Notes: generated from the sequence alone by a model not told the origin. DNA of 64,000 nt from Sphingomonas oligoaromativorans (GCF_011762195.1 NZ_JAASQK010000001.1:434001-498000); one strand, 5' to 3'. Shown: positions 25,075 through 36,656, numbered from the stretch's first letter. Made by a program: numbers and translations.

Positions 25075-26400
25075 TCAGGCCGTCTGTGGCGCGATCTCGG
25101 CCTGCCATTCGGTCATCGCCTCGCGGGCGCGGCTGGTCATGGCGAGCTTGCGGTCCGCCTTGCGCGGCAGGTTTTCGAGTGGCGGGAAAAGGCCGAAATT
25201 GACGTTCATCGGCTGATAGGTGTCGGCCTCGCCGCCGCCGGTGATGTGGCCGATCAGCGCGCCGAGCGCCGTCGTGGGCGGCGGGGCGGGGAGCGTGCGG
25301 CCCGCCAGCTCGGCGGCGGCGAAGCGCCCCGCGAGCAGGCCGATGGCGGCCGATTCCACATAGCCTTCGCACCCCGTGATCTGGCCGGCGAAGCGGACGT
25401 TCGAACGCGACTTCAGCCGCAGCGTCCCGTCGAGCAGGATGGGCGAGCGGATGAAGGTGTTGCGGTGCAGGCCGCCCAGCCGCGCGAACTCGGCGTTCTG
25501 CAAGCCGGGGATCATGCGGAAGATGCGGATCTGCTCGGCATATTTGAGCTTGGTCTGGAAGCCGACGATGTTCCAGAGCGTGCCGAGCGCATTGTCCTGC
25601 CGAAGCTGGACGACCGCATAGGGCCAGCGCCCGGTGCGCGGATCGTCGAGACCGACCGGCTTCATCGGCCCGTGGCGCAGCGTATCGACGCCGCGTGACG
25701 CCATCACCTCGATGGGCATACAGCCATCGAAATAGGGCGTGTTCTTCTCCCACTCCTTGAACTCGGTCTTCTCGCCGCTGTTCAGGGCTTCGATGAAGGC
25801 GAGATACTCGTCCTTGTTCATCGGGCAGTTGATATAGTCCTTGCCGTCGCCCTTGTTCCAGCGGGACTGGAACCAGCAGACCTCCATGTCGATGCTCTCG
25901 CGATGGACGATCGGGGCGATGGCGTCGAAGAAGGCGAGCTGATCCTGCCCGGTTTCGGACTGGATCGCGCCTGCGAGGCCGGCGGCGGTGAGCGGGCCGG
26001 TGGCGATGATGGCGGGGCCTTCGGGCAGCGTGTCGACGCGCTCGCGGACCAGCTCGATGTTCGGGTGGTTGGCGATGGCGGAGGTGACGCCCTCGGAGAA
26101 GCCGTCGCGGTCCATCGCCAGCGCCGATCCGGCGGGGACGCGGTGGGCGTCGCCTTCGCGCAGGATCAGCGAGCCGAGCTGGCGCATCTCGGCATGGAGC
26201 AGGCCGACGGCGTTCTTCTCGGCATCGTCCGAGCGGAAGCTGTTGGAGCAGACCAGTTCGGCGAGGTTGTCGGTATGGTGCGCGGGCGTACCCTCGACGC
26301 CGCGCATTTCGGAAAGGCGGACCTTGAAGCCCGCCTCGGCGAGCTGCCATGCGGCTTCGGAACCGGCGAGGCCGCCGCCGATGATGTGAATGTCGTGCAT
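25075..26400 (-). CDS. trmFO: Methylenetetrahydrofolate--tRNA-(uracil-5-)-methyltransferase
   Basis: 441 residues. Folate/FAD-dependent formation of m5U54 in the tRNA T-loop, replacing SAM-dependent TrmA. The N-terminal FAD-binding motif is [20 protein letters not shown], followed by [13 protein letters not shown] with Cys51 at the place of a conserved catalytic Cys. The C-terminal half contains [16 protein letters not shown] and [10 protein letters not shown]. The ATG at 26400 begins the conserved HIIGGG strand; an ATG four codons upstream (26412) is also possible. Confidence 0.96.
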   Translation of the reverse strand: MHDIHIIGGGLAGSEAAWQLAEAGFKVRLSEMRGVEGTPAHHTDNLAELVCSNSFRSDDAEKNAVGLLHAEMRQLGSLILREGDAHRVPAGSALAMDRDGFSEGVTSAIANHPNIELVRERVDTLPEGPAIIATGPLTAAGLAGAIQSETGQDQLAFFDAIAPIVHRESIDMEVCWFQSRWNKGDGKDYINCPMNKDEYLAFIEALNSGEKTEFKEWEKNTPYFDGCMPIEVMASRGVDTLRHGPMKPVGLDDPRTGRWPYAVVQLRQDNALGTLWNIVGFQTKLKYAEQIRIFRMIPGLQNAEFARLGGLHRNTFIRSPILLDGTLRLKSRSNVRFAGQITGCEGYVESAAIGLLAGRFAAAELAGRTLPAPPPTTALGALIGHITGGGEADTYQPMNVNFGLFPPLENLPRKADRKLAMTSRAREAMTEWQAEIAPQTA

Positions 26401-26412
26401 GGGGCGGCCCAT

Positions 26413-26781
26413 AGCGCAGCCGGGCCGGAGAAGGAACCGGGGGTGGGCGATGGCCTGCGCCGCCGCCTTGTAGGATTTGCGGGCATGGCTGTGCCGTGAG
26501 ATGGAACGAAAGGATAGCGGCCGGCGCGTCCTTCTGCCGCGCACCCGGTTTGCGGACCGCTCTGCGGCCCGCGTGCGGACGTATCGGTGCGTCCGCGTCT
26601 GTGGCGAGGGGCCGGCGGCGCTTCCTGAGTGGCAGGGAAGCGCGTCCGGTCCAATGGCCGTTGGAGATGTTTGCGAAGCTTCGGCTCTCACCGGATGACT
26701 CCGCGCCGGCCGCCCGGGATTGGCTACCCGGACCTTGCCCCTTCCGACCGCGATCACCGGGCGGACTGAACGGGAAGACTT
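26413..26781. other. Gene-free stretch upstream of trmFO
   Basis: About 370 nt with high GC and no open frame that looks coding: the frames present have Arg/Cys-rich shadow compositions and no ribosome-binding site. The trmFO promoter must lie at its left edge. Nothing else is seen. Confidence 0.5.
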
Positions 26782-26798
26782 ATAACCTATATGGTTAT
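26782..26798. promoter_or_regulatory. AT-rich palindrome resembling a repressor operator
   Basis: ATAACC-TATAT-GGTTAT, a 6+5+6 inverted repeat followed by TTTTTG, standing out in GC-rich surroundings. The arms resemble ArsR-type operator half-sites, but no regulator gene is adjacent. It could alternatively be a weak stem-loop with a T run. Confidence 0.35.
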
Positions 26799-26919
26799 TT
26801 TTGTCAAGGTGAGAGGGTGGCGCGTGGGGTTGGGCGATGCCGGGCTTCCTGTTGCGTCGCTCGATCCCGCTCTCCATGTGAGGAGGTGGATGGTTGCTTG
26901 CGCCCCCTGAAGGCGTCCA

Positions 26920-27024
26920 TCTCCCCTCCCTGAAAGGGAGGGGGCGGGGGTGGGTTTGCCTGAGGCAGGGCACGTCGCTATTCGGTGAAGAACCCACCCC
27001 AACCCCTCCCTTTCAGGGAGGGGC
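26920..27024. repeat. Large compound inverted repeat
   Basis: Left arm about 26922-26956 and right arm about 26991-27024 are near-perfect reverse complements of ~34 nt (GGGTGGGTT / AACCCACCCC at the inner ends). Each arm is itself a hairpin (CCCTCCCTGAAAGGGAGGG). The 35-nt centre is unrelated. This is the form of a mobile-type intergenic repeat common in sphingomonads. Confidence 0.85.
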
Positions 27025-27116
27025 TTTTCTGGCGGGTTTCGCCCAATCCTTGTCGTAGGCGGGGTAACGACAATCTCCCGATAGCAGACGCAGCGCGGGG
27101 GCGTTATCGTTTCGCA

Positions 27117-27404
27117 ATGATCGGAATCGATATTCCCAATATGCACGACTGGACGCTCATCGACGCATCCTTCGATTGGGAGGCGGCGCAGGTAGTGATG
27201 CGCTTTCGGACTGCGGCAGGCTTGAAGCAACTCATCGCGTCAAAGACTGCGGAGCTGCGTATACCCCAACGTCTGCAATGGGGACGAAGCGCCTCGGTCA
27301 ACGACGCCCAGTTGATCGCTGACGAGCACTGTCCGGCGTTGAGGATCGAGATGCAGTCGGGCGACGCGATCATTCTTGAGGCCGCGTCGTTCGAATTTCG
27401 CTGA
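27117..27404 (+). CDS. Small hypothetical protein in a repeat-rich gap
   Basis: 95 residues, family unknown. The sequence looks like a compact mixed alpha/beta protein: MIGIDIPNMHDWTLIDASFD, then VVMRFRTAAG, and a final strand ALRIEMQSGDAIILEAASF. No signal peptide or membrane segment. The ATG at 27117 is chosen because the frame upstream reads through the inverted repeat; no convincing ribosome-binding site is seen. GC is slightly below the neighbours. It lies between two unrelated inverted repeats, so transfer is possible. Confidence 0.5.
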   Translation: MIGIDIPNMHDWTLIDASFDWEAAQVVMRFRTAAGLKQLIASKTAELRIPQRLQWGRSASVNDAQLIADEHCPALRIEMQSGDAIILEAASFEFR

Positions 27405-27461
27405 ACGACAGCTATCCGTTCCCTTCAACCCGAAACCTGCCCAAACGCTTTCCACCAACTC

Positions 27462-27555
27462 CCGTCATCCCAGCGAAGGCTGGGATCCATCTCTAGCTCG
27501 GCAGGCGATGTGGCTATTGGAGAGAGATAGACCCCAGCCTCCGCTGGGGTGACGG
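27462..27555. repeat. Inverted repeat of a second intergenic family
   Basis: Arms 27462-27494 (CCGTCATCCCAGCGAAGGCT...) and 27523-27555 (...AGCCTCCGCTGGGGTGACGG) are imperfect reverse complements of ~33 nt around a 28-nt centre. Each arm has an internal hairpin (CCCAGC...GCTGGG). The family differs from the one at 26920-27024. Confidence 0.8.
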
Positions 27556-27593
27556 TAATGGTTGCCGGAGTGACGATAAGGCGCCGTTCCGCT

Positions 27594-27636
27594 AAAAATC
27601 CGCCCCTCTCTCCCGCCATCGCGGAGGAGAGGGGCG
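27594..27636 (-). terminator. Rho-independent terminator of gyrA
   Basis: 10-bp stem CGCCCCTCTC / GAGAGGGGCG, 10 nt beyond the gyrA stop; on the minus strand it is followed by GATTTTTAG. Confidence 0.85.
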
Positions 27637-27645
27637 CTTGAGGCC

Positions 27646-30408
<2,763 letters not shown>

Positions 30409-30542
30409 GTTGGTCCGTCCGGTCTGTTATGGTTGTCTTTTACGGCGCCGGGAGGCGTCGATGGACCTCTCTAGACCAGTGACAGCCGCCACGCCACCCC
30501 ACGCGCGCACGCGTGCGCGCAAACGGGCGGCCGGGCGCACGG

Positions 30543-30580
30543 AAAAAGCGGTCGGAGCCTCCGCCGGCGCTCAGCGCCGG
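30543..30580 (-). terminator. Terminator region of yaaA
   Basis: Two hairpins in tandem. The palindrome CCGGCGC-TCA-GCGCCGG (30564-30580) contains the yaaA stop codon in its loop. Next comes a GCGG...CCGC stem followed on the minus strand by TTTTTCC. Confidence 0.65.
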
Positions 30581-31326
30581 ACGAAGCGCCAGCGCCTTTC
30601 GTCCGACGCCGCCCGATCGAAGGCATAGCCATCGCTGTCGAAGCCCTTGAGCGCCTCCACGTCGGCCAGGCGATGCTCGCTGATATAGCGTGCCATCATG
30701 CCCCGCGCGCGCTTGGCGGCGAAGCTGTTGAAGCGCAGGCCGGCGGGGCCTTCCTCCATGAACTCGATCGTATGGATGTCCACGCCGGCGGGCGGATGGC
30801 GCTCCACCGCGCCCCAATATTCCTTGCTGGCGAGGTTCACGATCACGTTCGAACCTTCGGCCTTCAGATCCTCGGCGAGCAGATCCGAGATGCGCGGCCC
30901 CCAGAAGGAATAGAGGTCGCCCGAATGCGGTGCCCAGCGCGTGCCCATCTCCAGCCGATAGGGCCGGATCGTATCGAGCGGGCGCAGCAGGCCGTAGAGG
31001 CCGGAGAGGATGCGGACATGATCCTGCGCGAAATCGATCGCGGCCTCGTCGAGCGTGCGCGCCTCGAAGCCGGTGTAGACGTCGCCCGCGAAGGCGAAGA
31101 GGGCGGGGCGCTCGGGCAACCCCGCGAAACCGCGATAGCGTTCGACGTTCAGCTCCGCGAGCGAGGCGGAGATCGACATGAGCTTCGACAGATCGCGCTC
31201 GGTGAGCTTCGCCGCGTCGGCGGCGATCGCCATGGCTTCGGCGGCGAAACGCGGTGCGGTGAGGGCGAGTTCGGGGAGCGGGCGCTTGTAATCAAGCGTC
31301 TTGGCAGGGGACAGGAGAGCAAGCAT
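30571..31326 (-). CDS. yaaA: Peroxide-stress protein YaaA
   Basis: 251 residues, full length for the YaaA (DUF328) family. In E. coli, YaaA lowers free iron and DNA damage during peroxide stress and has a DNA-binding fold. Seen: SPAKTLDYKRPLP at the start, AFAGDVYTGFEARTLDE, ILSGLYGLLRPLDTIRPYRLEMG (here broken after LRPLD), and NLASKEYWGAV. The C-terminal KRARGMMARYISEHR completes the pattern. Single gene with its own terminator. Confidence 0.95.
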   Translation of the reverse strand: MLALLSPAKTLDYKRPLPELALTAPRFAAEAMAIAADAAKLTERDLSKLMSISASLAELNVERYRGFAGLPERPALFAFAGDVYTGFEARTLDEAAIDFAQDHVRILSGLYGLLRPLDTIRPYRLEMGTRWAPHSGDLYSFWGPRISDLLAEDLKAEGSNVIVNLASKEYWGAVERHPPAGVDIHTIEFMEEGPAGLRFNSFAAKRARGMMARYISEHRLADVEALKGFDSDGYAFDRAASDERRWRFVRR

Positions 31327-31521
31327 GGCGGCGTGCGCCTAGCAGGCCCGGCCGTGCCGTCAACATCGCATCGCCGGATGCAACCGGTCGCATTCAATGG
31401 GTGTTCAGCCGCAGGCCCGCAGCATTGCTTCTGGTTCCCATGCTTGAATGGCGGCAGGGCTGGGGGTAGCACCACCGCTGGCGGCGCACCCTCGCGGTGC
31501 CGACAAAGGAGAGATTCCACC

Positions 31522-32796
31522 ATGAAATTCGCATCGACGACGGCCCTGGCGCTGGCTCTCGCGCTTGGCGCGGTTGCCGTGACCCCGGCCTCCGCCAAGA
31601 AGGAAGAGAAGGCCCAGGCCGGCAAGGCCAATTACAGCACGGCCTTCCGCCAGGCCGCTCCGCCGGTCCAGAAGGCGCTCGCGGCCGGTGATCTGGCGAC
31701 CGCCAAGGCAGGCCTCGCGGCCGCGCAGGCCGCCGCTTCCACCGACGACGACAAATATGCGGTCGCCGGCATGGCCTATCAGATCGCGACCAAGACGAAC
31801 GATCAGGCCGGCGCGGCTGCGGCCGTCGACGCCATGCTGGCGAGCGGCAAGGCTCCGCCGGAGCTTCAGACCCAGCTCCTCACCGCCAAGGCGCAGAATT
31901 CGTTCAACAACGGCAAGTTCGCCGATGCGGACGCCGCCTTCACCCAGCTCAACCAGCAGAAGCCGGGCGATCCCGAGGTTCTGATCTCGCTCGCCGCGGT
32001 GAAGTCGCGCGAGGGCCAGAACGCCGCCGCGCTGCCGCTCGTCGATCAGGCGATCCAGGCGAAGAAGGCCGCCGGTGGCCAGGTCGACGAGGACTGGTAT
32101 CGTCGCGCGCTCGCCATCTCCTATGACGCGAAGATGCCGGCGCAGACCGCCAAGTACGGCCAGCAGCTTGCCGACGCCTATCCGCGCGCGGACATCTGGC
32201 GCGTCGCGCTCCAGACCTTCCGCGACACCAACCGCCTCGATCCGCAGGCCGATCTCGACACGCTGCGCCTGATGCGGGCGACCAACGCGCTGGCCGGCGA
32301 GCGCGATTATTACGAATATGCCAACATGGCGCTCAACAAGGGCTATCCGGGCGAGGCCAAGGCCGTGATCGACGAGGGCACCTCGTCCAACATGGTCGAG
32401 AACAAGAGCGTCGCCACCAGCAAGGCGCTGGCCGAGATCAAGGCCGTCGCAGGCCCGAAGATCGCGGCTGACAAGGCCGAGCTTCCGGCGCTGGACAAGA
32501 AGGCCCGCGCGGCCGCCGACGGCAAGCAGGCGCTGCTCACCGGCGACGTCTATCTCGGCTACGGCCAGTATCCGCAGGCGGCGGACCTCTACAAGGTCGC
32601 GATCCAGAAGGGTGGCGTGGACGCCAACCTCGCCAACCTGCACCTCGGTGAGGCGCTGGCCCATGCCGGCCAGAAGCAGGAAGCGACCGACGCCCTCAAC
32701 AAGGTGACCGGCCCCAATCAGGCGCTGGCCCAGTATTGGGCGATCTACGCCAACAAGGGTTCGGCCCCGGCCGCGCCCGCGTCGGCTGCCCGCTGA
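31522..32796 (+). CDS. Secreted tetratricopeptide-like repeat protein
   Basis: 424 residues. Signal peptide MKFASTTALALALALGAVAV with likely cleavage after ASA. The mature part is helical with several TPR-like units (for example KAGLAAAQAAASTDD, AQNSFNNGKFADADAAFTQL, DVYLGYGQYPQAADLYKVAI and LHLGEALAHAGQKQEATDAL). Probably a periplasmic scaffold; partners unknown. GGAGAG lies about 10 nt before the ATG. Convergent with the Lrp gene. Confidence 0.82.
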   Translation: MKFASTTALALALALGAVAVTPASAKKEEKAQAGKANYSTAFRQAAPPVQKALAAGDLATAKAGLAAAQAAASTDDDKYAVAGMAYQIATKTNDQAGAAAAVDAMLASGKAPPELQTQLLTAKAQNSFNNGKFADADAAFTQLNQQKPGDPEVLISLAAVKSREGQNAAALPLVDQAIQAKKAAGGQVDEDWYRRALAISYDAKMPAQTAKYGQQLADAYPRADIWRVALQTFRDTNRLDPQADLDTLRLMRATNALAGERDYYEYANMALNKGYPGEAKAVIDEGTSSNMVENKSVATSKALAEIKAVAGPKIAADKAELPALDKKARAAADGKQALLTGDVYLGYGQYPQAADLYKVAIQKGGVDANLANLHLGEALAHAGQKQEATDALNKVTGPNQALAQYWAIYANKGSAPAAPASAAR

Positions 32797-32805
32797 TGTG
32801 AAGAA

Positions 32806-32840
32806 GCCGGCGCCCGATCCCTCAGCGGACGGGCGCCGGC
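32806..32840. terminator. Stem-loop between convergent genes
   Basis: Perfect 11-bp stem GCCGGCGCCCG / CGGGCGCCGGC with a 13-nt loop, directly after the TPR gene and before the Lrp stop. No T run. Confidence 0.65.
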
Positions 32841-32852
32841 GACATCGGGGGC

Positions 32853-33341
32853 TTATTCCTCGATCTGATCGACCGGCACGCCGGGCTGGTCCTTCGCGGT
32901 GCGGATCGTCAGCGAAGTCTTCACGCTGGCGACATGCGGCGCGGTGGTGAGCTTCGAGGTGAGGAAGCTCTGGAAGGACTGGAGATCATGGGCGACGATC
33001 TTCAGGATGAAATCGATCTCGCCGTTCAGCATATGGCATTCGCGGACCTCGGGCAGCGTCGCGATGTGCGATTCGAAGCCGAGCAGGTCTTCCTCCGCCT
33101 GGCTGCGCAGGCTGACGAGCGCGAACACGGTGATGCCATAGCCGAGCGCGGCGGGGTTCAGCCGGGCATGATATCCGTTGATGACGCCGCCTTCCTCCAG
33201 CGCGCGCACGCGGCGCAGGCAGGGGGGAGCCGTCAGGCCGGCGCGCCGGGCCAGTTCGACATTGGTGATGCGACCGTCTTCCTGCAACTCCGCGAGAATG
33301 GTGCGATCTATCGAATCGAGCAACAACGGCGAGGCAACCAC
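32853..33341 (-). CDS. Lrp/AsnC-family transcriptional regulator
   Basis: 162 residues. The N-terminal helix-turn-helix is DRTILAELQEDGRITNVELARRAGLTAPPCLRRVRALE (seen in two halves around the turn). The C-terminal RAM domain has VRECHMLNGEIDFILKIVAHD. The opening DSIDRTIL and the APPCLRRV recognition helix are typical of the group. GTG start at 33341 with AAAGGA about 7-8 nt upstream; the ATG at 33348 is out of frame. It is divergent from the histidine-kinase-like gene, with about 100 nt between. Effector unknown. Confidence 0.94.
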   Translation of the reverse strand: MVASPLLLDSIDRTILAELQEDGRITNVELARRAGLTAPPCLRRVRALEEGGVINGYHARLNPAALGYGITVFALVSLRSQAEEDLLGFESHIATLPEVRECHMLNGEIDFILKIVAHDLQSFQSFLTSKLTTAPHVASVKTSLTIRTAKDQPGVPVDQIEE

Positions 33342-33445
33342 AAATCATCCTTTCTCAGTTATGGCGTATCTCTATAAGAAAGTTGCGGCGTTAGGCAATT
33401 GTCCCACTATGCAACGAACGCAGAAAAGTCGCTTTGCGCGGGGTC

Positions 33446-35191
33446 ATGGGAACAGATAGTCAACCTTTCATCCGGCAGGGATACCCGCTCGCCGGCGGCG
33501 TGGAGGAGTGGGTGCGGTTCGACGACATGCTAGCGACGGTGCTTGCCCGGCCGGCCGAGAAATCGGCGGAACGGGTCGCGCTGTGGCGCCAGTTGATCGA
33601 CCTTCTGGCACAGCGCCGTCCGGGCGCTGACCCGGCGCTCAGCCGCGAGGCCTTCCTCCGCCTTCAGGCGCTTCGTCCCGACGTACCGATCGCGATTCGC
33701 TGCGAAACCGCGCGCGCCTTCGCCGGGCGCTCGATCCGGCCCGTGCTCGCGGCCTTCCTCGCGGCGGACGTGCCGGCGGTGGCGGGCGCGATCCTGCCGC
33801 ATGTCCGGCTCGATGAGGCCGGCTGGCTCGAGATCCTGCCGCGCCTGACGCCGACCGGGCGCGGCTTCCTGCGGCATCGCCGCGATCTCGGCCCGCAGGT
33901 GGAGGCCGCGCTGTGGAGCTTCGGCGCGACCGATCTGGCGCTGGGCGGCGGCACCGTGCCCGTGCAGGAGGCTTCGGCGCCTCAGCCGATGCAGAGCGCG
34001 GCGGGCGATCCGCCGCCGCCCCCGGTCAGCGTCGAGCATGGCGTGGGCGAGGGGCAGATCCGCGCGATCATCACGCGCATCGCCCGCTTCCGCAAAGGGC
34101 GGGAGGGGCAGCTTCCCGAGCCGGAGCCCGAACAGATCGCCTCCTTCCGCTTCGAGACGGGGCCGGATGGCGTGATCTGCTGGGTCGATGGCGCGCCGCG
34201 TGGCCCGCTGGTGGGCGAGACGATCGCCACGCCGGCCGCCGGCATCCATGGCGTCGATGCGCAGGCGCCGGGCGCTTTCCGCCGCCGGGCGCCTTTTCGC
34301 GAGGCGCGGCTCATGATCGCCGGTCGCTCCGGCGTGTCCGGGGAGTGGCGGATCGCGGGCGTGCCGGTGTTCGGCCCCTCGGACGGGCGCTTCCTCGGCT
34401 ATCGCGGTACGGCGCGCCGCCCGCGCGAGGATGAACGCGCCGAGCCCGAACCCGATGTGCCCGGCCTTTATGGCGGCGGGCTGGAGCCGGATTCGCTGCG
34501 CCAGCTCGTCCATGAGCTGCGCACACCGCTCAACGCGATCGGCGGCTTCGCGGAGATGATCCGCCGCCAGATGCGGGGGCCGGTCTCCACCTCCTATCGG
34601 GACCGCGCGCAGAACATCGCCGAGCAGGCGGGGCAGCTTCTCGCGGCGGTCGACGATCTCGACGTCGCCGCGCGGCTGGAGACGCGGCGGCTGGACCTTC
34701 AGCGCGTCGAGATCGATCTGGGCACGATGCTGGCGCTGATCTCCGACAATCATGCGAAGAGCGCGGCGCGGCGCGGTGGCGCGCTCGAATGCGCGGTGAC
34801 GCCGGACCTGCCGCCGGTGACGGGCGATCCCGCCGCGCTGCGCCGTATGATCGGCCGGCTGATCGGCGCCTCCGCCGCGCTGACGGCGGAGGGCGAGACG
34901 ATCCGCGTCACCCTGTCGGGCGGAGGCTCGCCCACGATGCTGGAACTGACCGTCCGCCGCCCGGCGCGGCTTGACGGGCAGGACGATGCCGCGCTCTTCG
35001 ACACCGCCCATGGCCCGGAGGGGGACTGGCCGGATGCGCCGCTGCTCGGGCTGGGCTTCTCGCTGCATCTCGTGCGGCGGCTTGCGAGCGCGGCGGGCGG
35101 TGGCCTGCGGATCGAGCCGGACCGCTTCGTCCTCAGCCTGCCCGCCTCCGAAGGGCGGGCCACCGGCGCCGAGCCAGGGGCCGAACGATGA
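33446..35191 (+). CDS. Histidine-kinase-like protein with a degenerate ATPase domain
   Basis: 581 residues, no membrane segment, so cytoplasmic. The N-terminal ~230 residues are an unrecognised helical region. A PAS-like region covers about 230-340 (ASFRFETGPDGVICWVDGAPRG). The HisKA helix keeps the phosphoacceptor His in LRQLVHELRTPLNAIGGFAEM. The ATPase domain keeps a G2-like GLGFSLHLVRRLASAAGG, but the N box reads RMIGRLIGASAALT without its conserved Asn, and no DxGxG G1 box is visible. Kinase activity is therefore doubtful. The stop overlaps the deacetylase start (ATGA). No response regulator is adjacent. The start could be 33446 or a GTG/ATG four codons earlier. Confidence 0.82.
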   Translation: MGTDSQPFIRQGYPLAGGVEEWVRFDDMLATVLARPAEKSAERVALWRQLIDLLAQRRPGADPALSREAFLRLQALRPDVPIAIRCETARAFAGRSIRPVLAAFLAADVPAVAGAILPHVRLDEAGWLEILPRLTPTGRGFLRHRRDLGPQVEAALWSFGATDLALGGGTVPVQEASAPQPMQSAAGDPPPPPVSVEHGVGEGQIRAIITRIARFRKGREGQLPEPEPEQIASFRFETGPDGVICWVDGAPRGPLVGETIATPAAGIHGVDAQAPGAFRRRAPFREARLMIAGRSGVSGEWRIAGVPVFGPSDGRFLGYRGTARRPREDERAEPEPDVPGLYGGGLEPDSLRQLVHELRTPLNAIGGFAEMIRRQMRGPVSTSYRDRAQNIAEQAGQLLAAVDDLDVAARLETRRLDLQRVEIDLGTMLALISDNHAKSAARRGGALECAVTPDLPPVTGDPAALRRMIGRLIGASAALTAEGETIRVTLSGGGSPTMLELTVRRPARLDGQDDAALFDTAHGPEGDWPDAPLLGLGFSLHLVRRLASAAGGGLRIEPDRFVLSLPASEGRATGAEPGAER

Positions 35192-36234
35192 TCCCGGAAG
35201 CCGGGCAGGGACGGATCGATCGCCCCCCGGCTCGGGAAGATCAGGTGCGGCTGCCGGGGGCGCTCGGCCGCCGCTTCCTCGTCTTCGTCGATACCGAGGA
35301 GGAGTTCGACTGGACCGCCCCCCGCAGCCGCGACGCGACCGCCACGCGCGCGGTGGCGGCGCTGCCGGAGGCGCATCGGCGTCTGGCGGGCTTCGGCATC
35401 CGGCCGACCTATCTGGTCGATTATCCCGTGGTGACCTCGCCCGAGGCGGTGGGCCTCCTGCGGCCGCTTCTGGAGGCCGGGGAATGCGCGATCGGCTCGC
35501 AGCTTCATCCCTGGGTCAATCCGCCCTTCGACGAGGCGCTGACCACCCCCAACAGCTTCGTCGGCAACCTGCCCGAGGCGCTGGAGCGCGCCAAGCTGGC
35601 GGCGCTGACGGATCGCATCGCCGAAGCCTTCGGGCGGCGGCCGACCATCTACCGGGCGGGCCGCTATGGCGTCGGCGGCAACAGCGCGCGGCTGCTGGAG
35701 GAGGCGGGCTATCGCCTCGACGTCTCGGTGCGCGCGCTGTTCGATTATTCGGGCGAGGGCGGCCCCGATTTCTCGCATCGCACCGCCGAGGCGAGCTGGG
35801 CCGGCCCCGCGCGTCTGCTCATGGAGCTGCCGCTGACCACGGTCTTCACCGGCTACGCGCGGCGGATGGGGCCGCAGCTCTATGCCGCGGCCGGGCGGGT
35901 CGGGCGGATGCGGGGGGTGCTGGCGCGCACCGGTGCGCTGGAACGGATCGCGCTGACCCCCGAGGGGACGCCGCTTCCCGATGCGTTGCGGGCGATCCGT
36001 CGGTTGCTGGCGGACGATATCCGGCTGCTGTCCATCTCCTTCCATTCGCCGTCGGTCGAGCCGGGGCACACGCCTTATGTGCGCGACGCCGAGGATCTGC
36101 GCCGTTTCTACGCCTGGTGGGATGGCGTGCTCGACCTGCTGGCGCGCGAGGGCGTGCGCCCGATCGGTGCGGATGAGCTGATCGAGGAAGCATGGCGCGC
36201 GCGTGATGTCGGACTGCGGCTTGCCACGCACTGA
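35188..36234 (+). CDS. WalW-type polysaccharide deacetylase-family protein
   Basis: 348 residues. The NodB-like fold begins at about residue 28 (RRFLVFVDTEEEFDW), with the metal-site acidic residues in DTEEEFDW and His residues in GSQLHPWVNPP. YRAGRYGVGGNSARLLEEAG is the family middle motif, and the second metal/His part is SISFHSPSVEPGHTPYV. This is the pattern of WalW-like proteins in sphingomonad exopolysaccharide clusters, although no such cluster is here. It is translationally coupled to the kinase-like gene. Substrate unknown. A tRNA gene follows 29 nt downstream. Confidence 0.88.
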   Translation: MIPEAGQGRIDRPPAREDQVRLPGALGRRFLVFVDTEEEFDWTAPRSRDATATRAVAALPEAHRRLAGFGIRPTYLVDYPVVTSPEAVGLLRPLLEAGECAIGSQLHPWVNPPFDEALTTPNSFVGNLPEALERAKLAALTDRIAEAFGRRPTIYRAGRYGVGGNSARLLEEAGYRLDVSVRALFDYSGEGGPDFSHRTAEASWAGPARLLMELPLTTVFTGYARRMGPQLYAAAGRVGRMRGVLARTGALERIALTPEGTPLPDALRAIRRLLADDIRLLSISFHSPSVEPGHTPYVRDAEDLRRFYAWWDGVLDLLAREGVRPIGADELIEEAWRARDVGLRLATH

Positions 36235-36263
36235 GTGGTCGGGCTATCGCGGCGGCGCTGGCG

Positions 36264-36339
36264 GGGCCTGTAGCTCAATGGTTAGAGCTGGCCGCTCATA
36301 ACGGCTAGGTTGCGGGTTCGAGTCCTGCCGGGCCCACCA
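36264..36339 (+). tRNA. tRNA with CAT anticodon, probably tRNA-Ile2 (lysidine type)
   Basis: 76 nt including an encoded CCA. The acceptor stem GGGCCTG pairs with CGGGCCC, the D arm is GCTC/GAGC, the anticodon stem is GGCCG/CGGCT with loop CTCATAA (anticodon CAT at 36297-36299), and the T arm is GCGGG-TTCGAGT-CCTGC. A CAT anticodon means elongator Met, initiator Met or Ile2. The initiator is unlikely because position 1 pairs with 72. The C4-G69 and C5-G68 pairs are TilS recognition features and favour Ile2, read as AUA after lysidine modification; elongator Met cannot be excluded. Confidence 0.92.
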
Positions 36340-36656
36340 GCGCTTCAATTCGCAAGGCCTCTCAAGGCCCGTCGCCGGCGGTTTCGATCGTGCATGACCG
36401 GCGATCGATATCGAACTTCTCTCGGTAATGCTGATGGCGACAGTCCAAGTTGTACGGACAAGTCTGCAACACAACGGGACAGGCCCAACTGGATTCGACA
36501 AAATTTCTGCTTTATGAGTAAAAAATATTGCGTTTGAAACACCGGGGGCTTCTTGCCAAGAGAGCCGCGTCCGAGGGAGGGCGCTGACGGCTCACATTTC
36601 AGGCGGAGTCGAGAAGCGGGTGTTCGGTTGTGACATGCCGCCTCAGGTCTGGGTGA
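36340..36656. other. Gene-free stretch downstream of the tRNA
   Basis: About 317 nt. The middle (around 36480-36540) is only about 35% G+C, with AAAAAATATT-type runs, unlike the surroundings. No coding frame is convincing. No repeat of the tRNA 3' end was found within the stretch. The promoter of the efflux operon must be in its right half. Confidence 0.5.
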
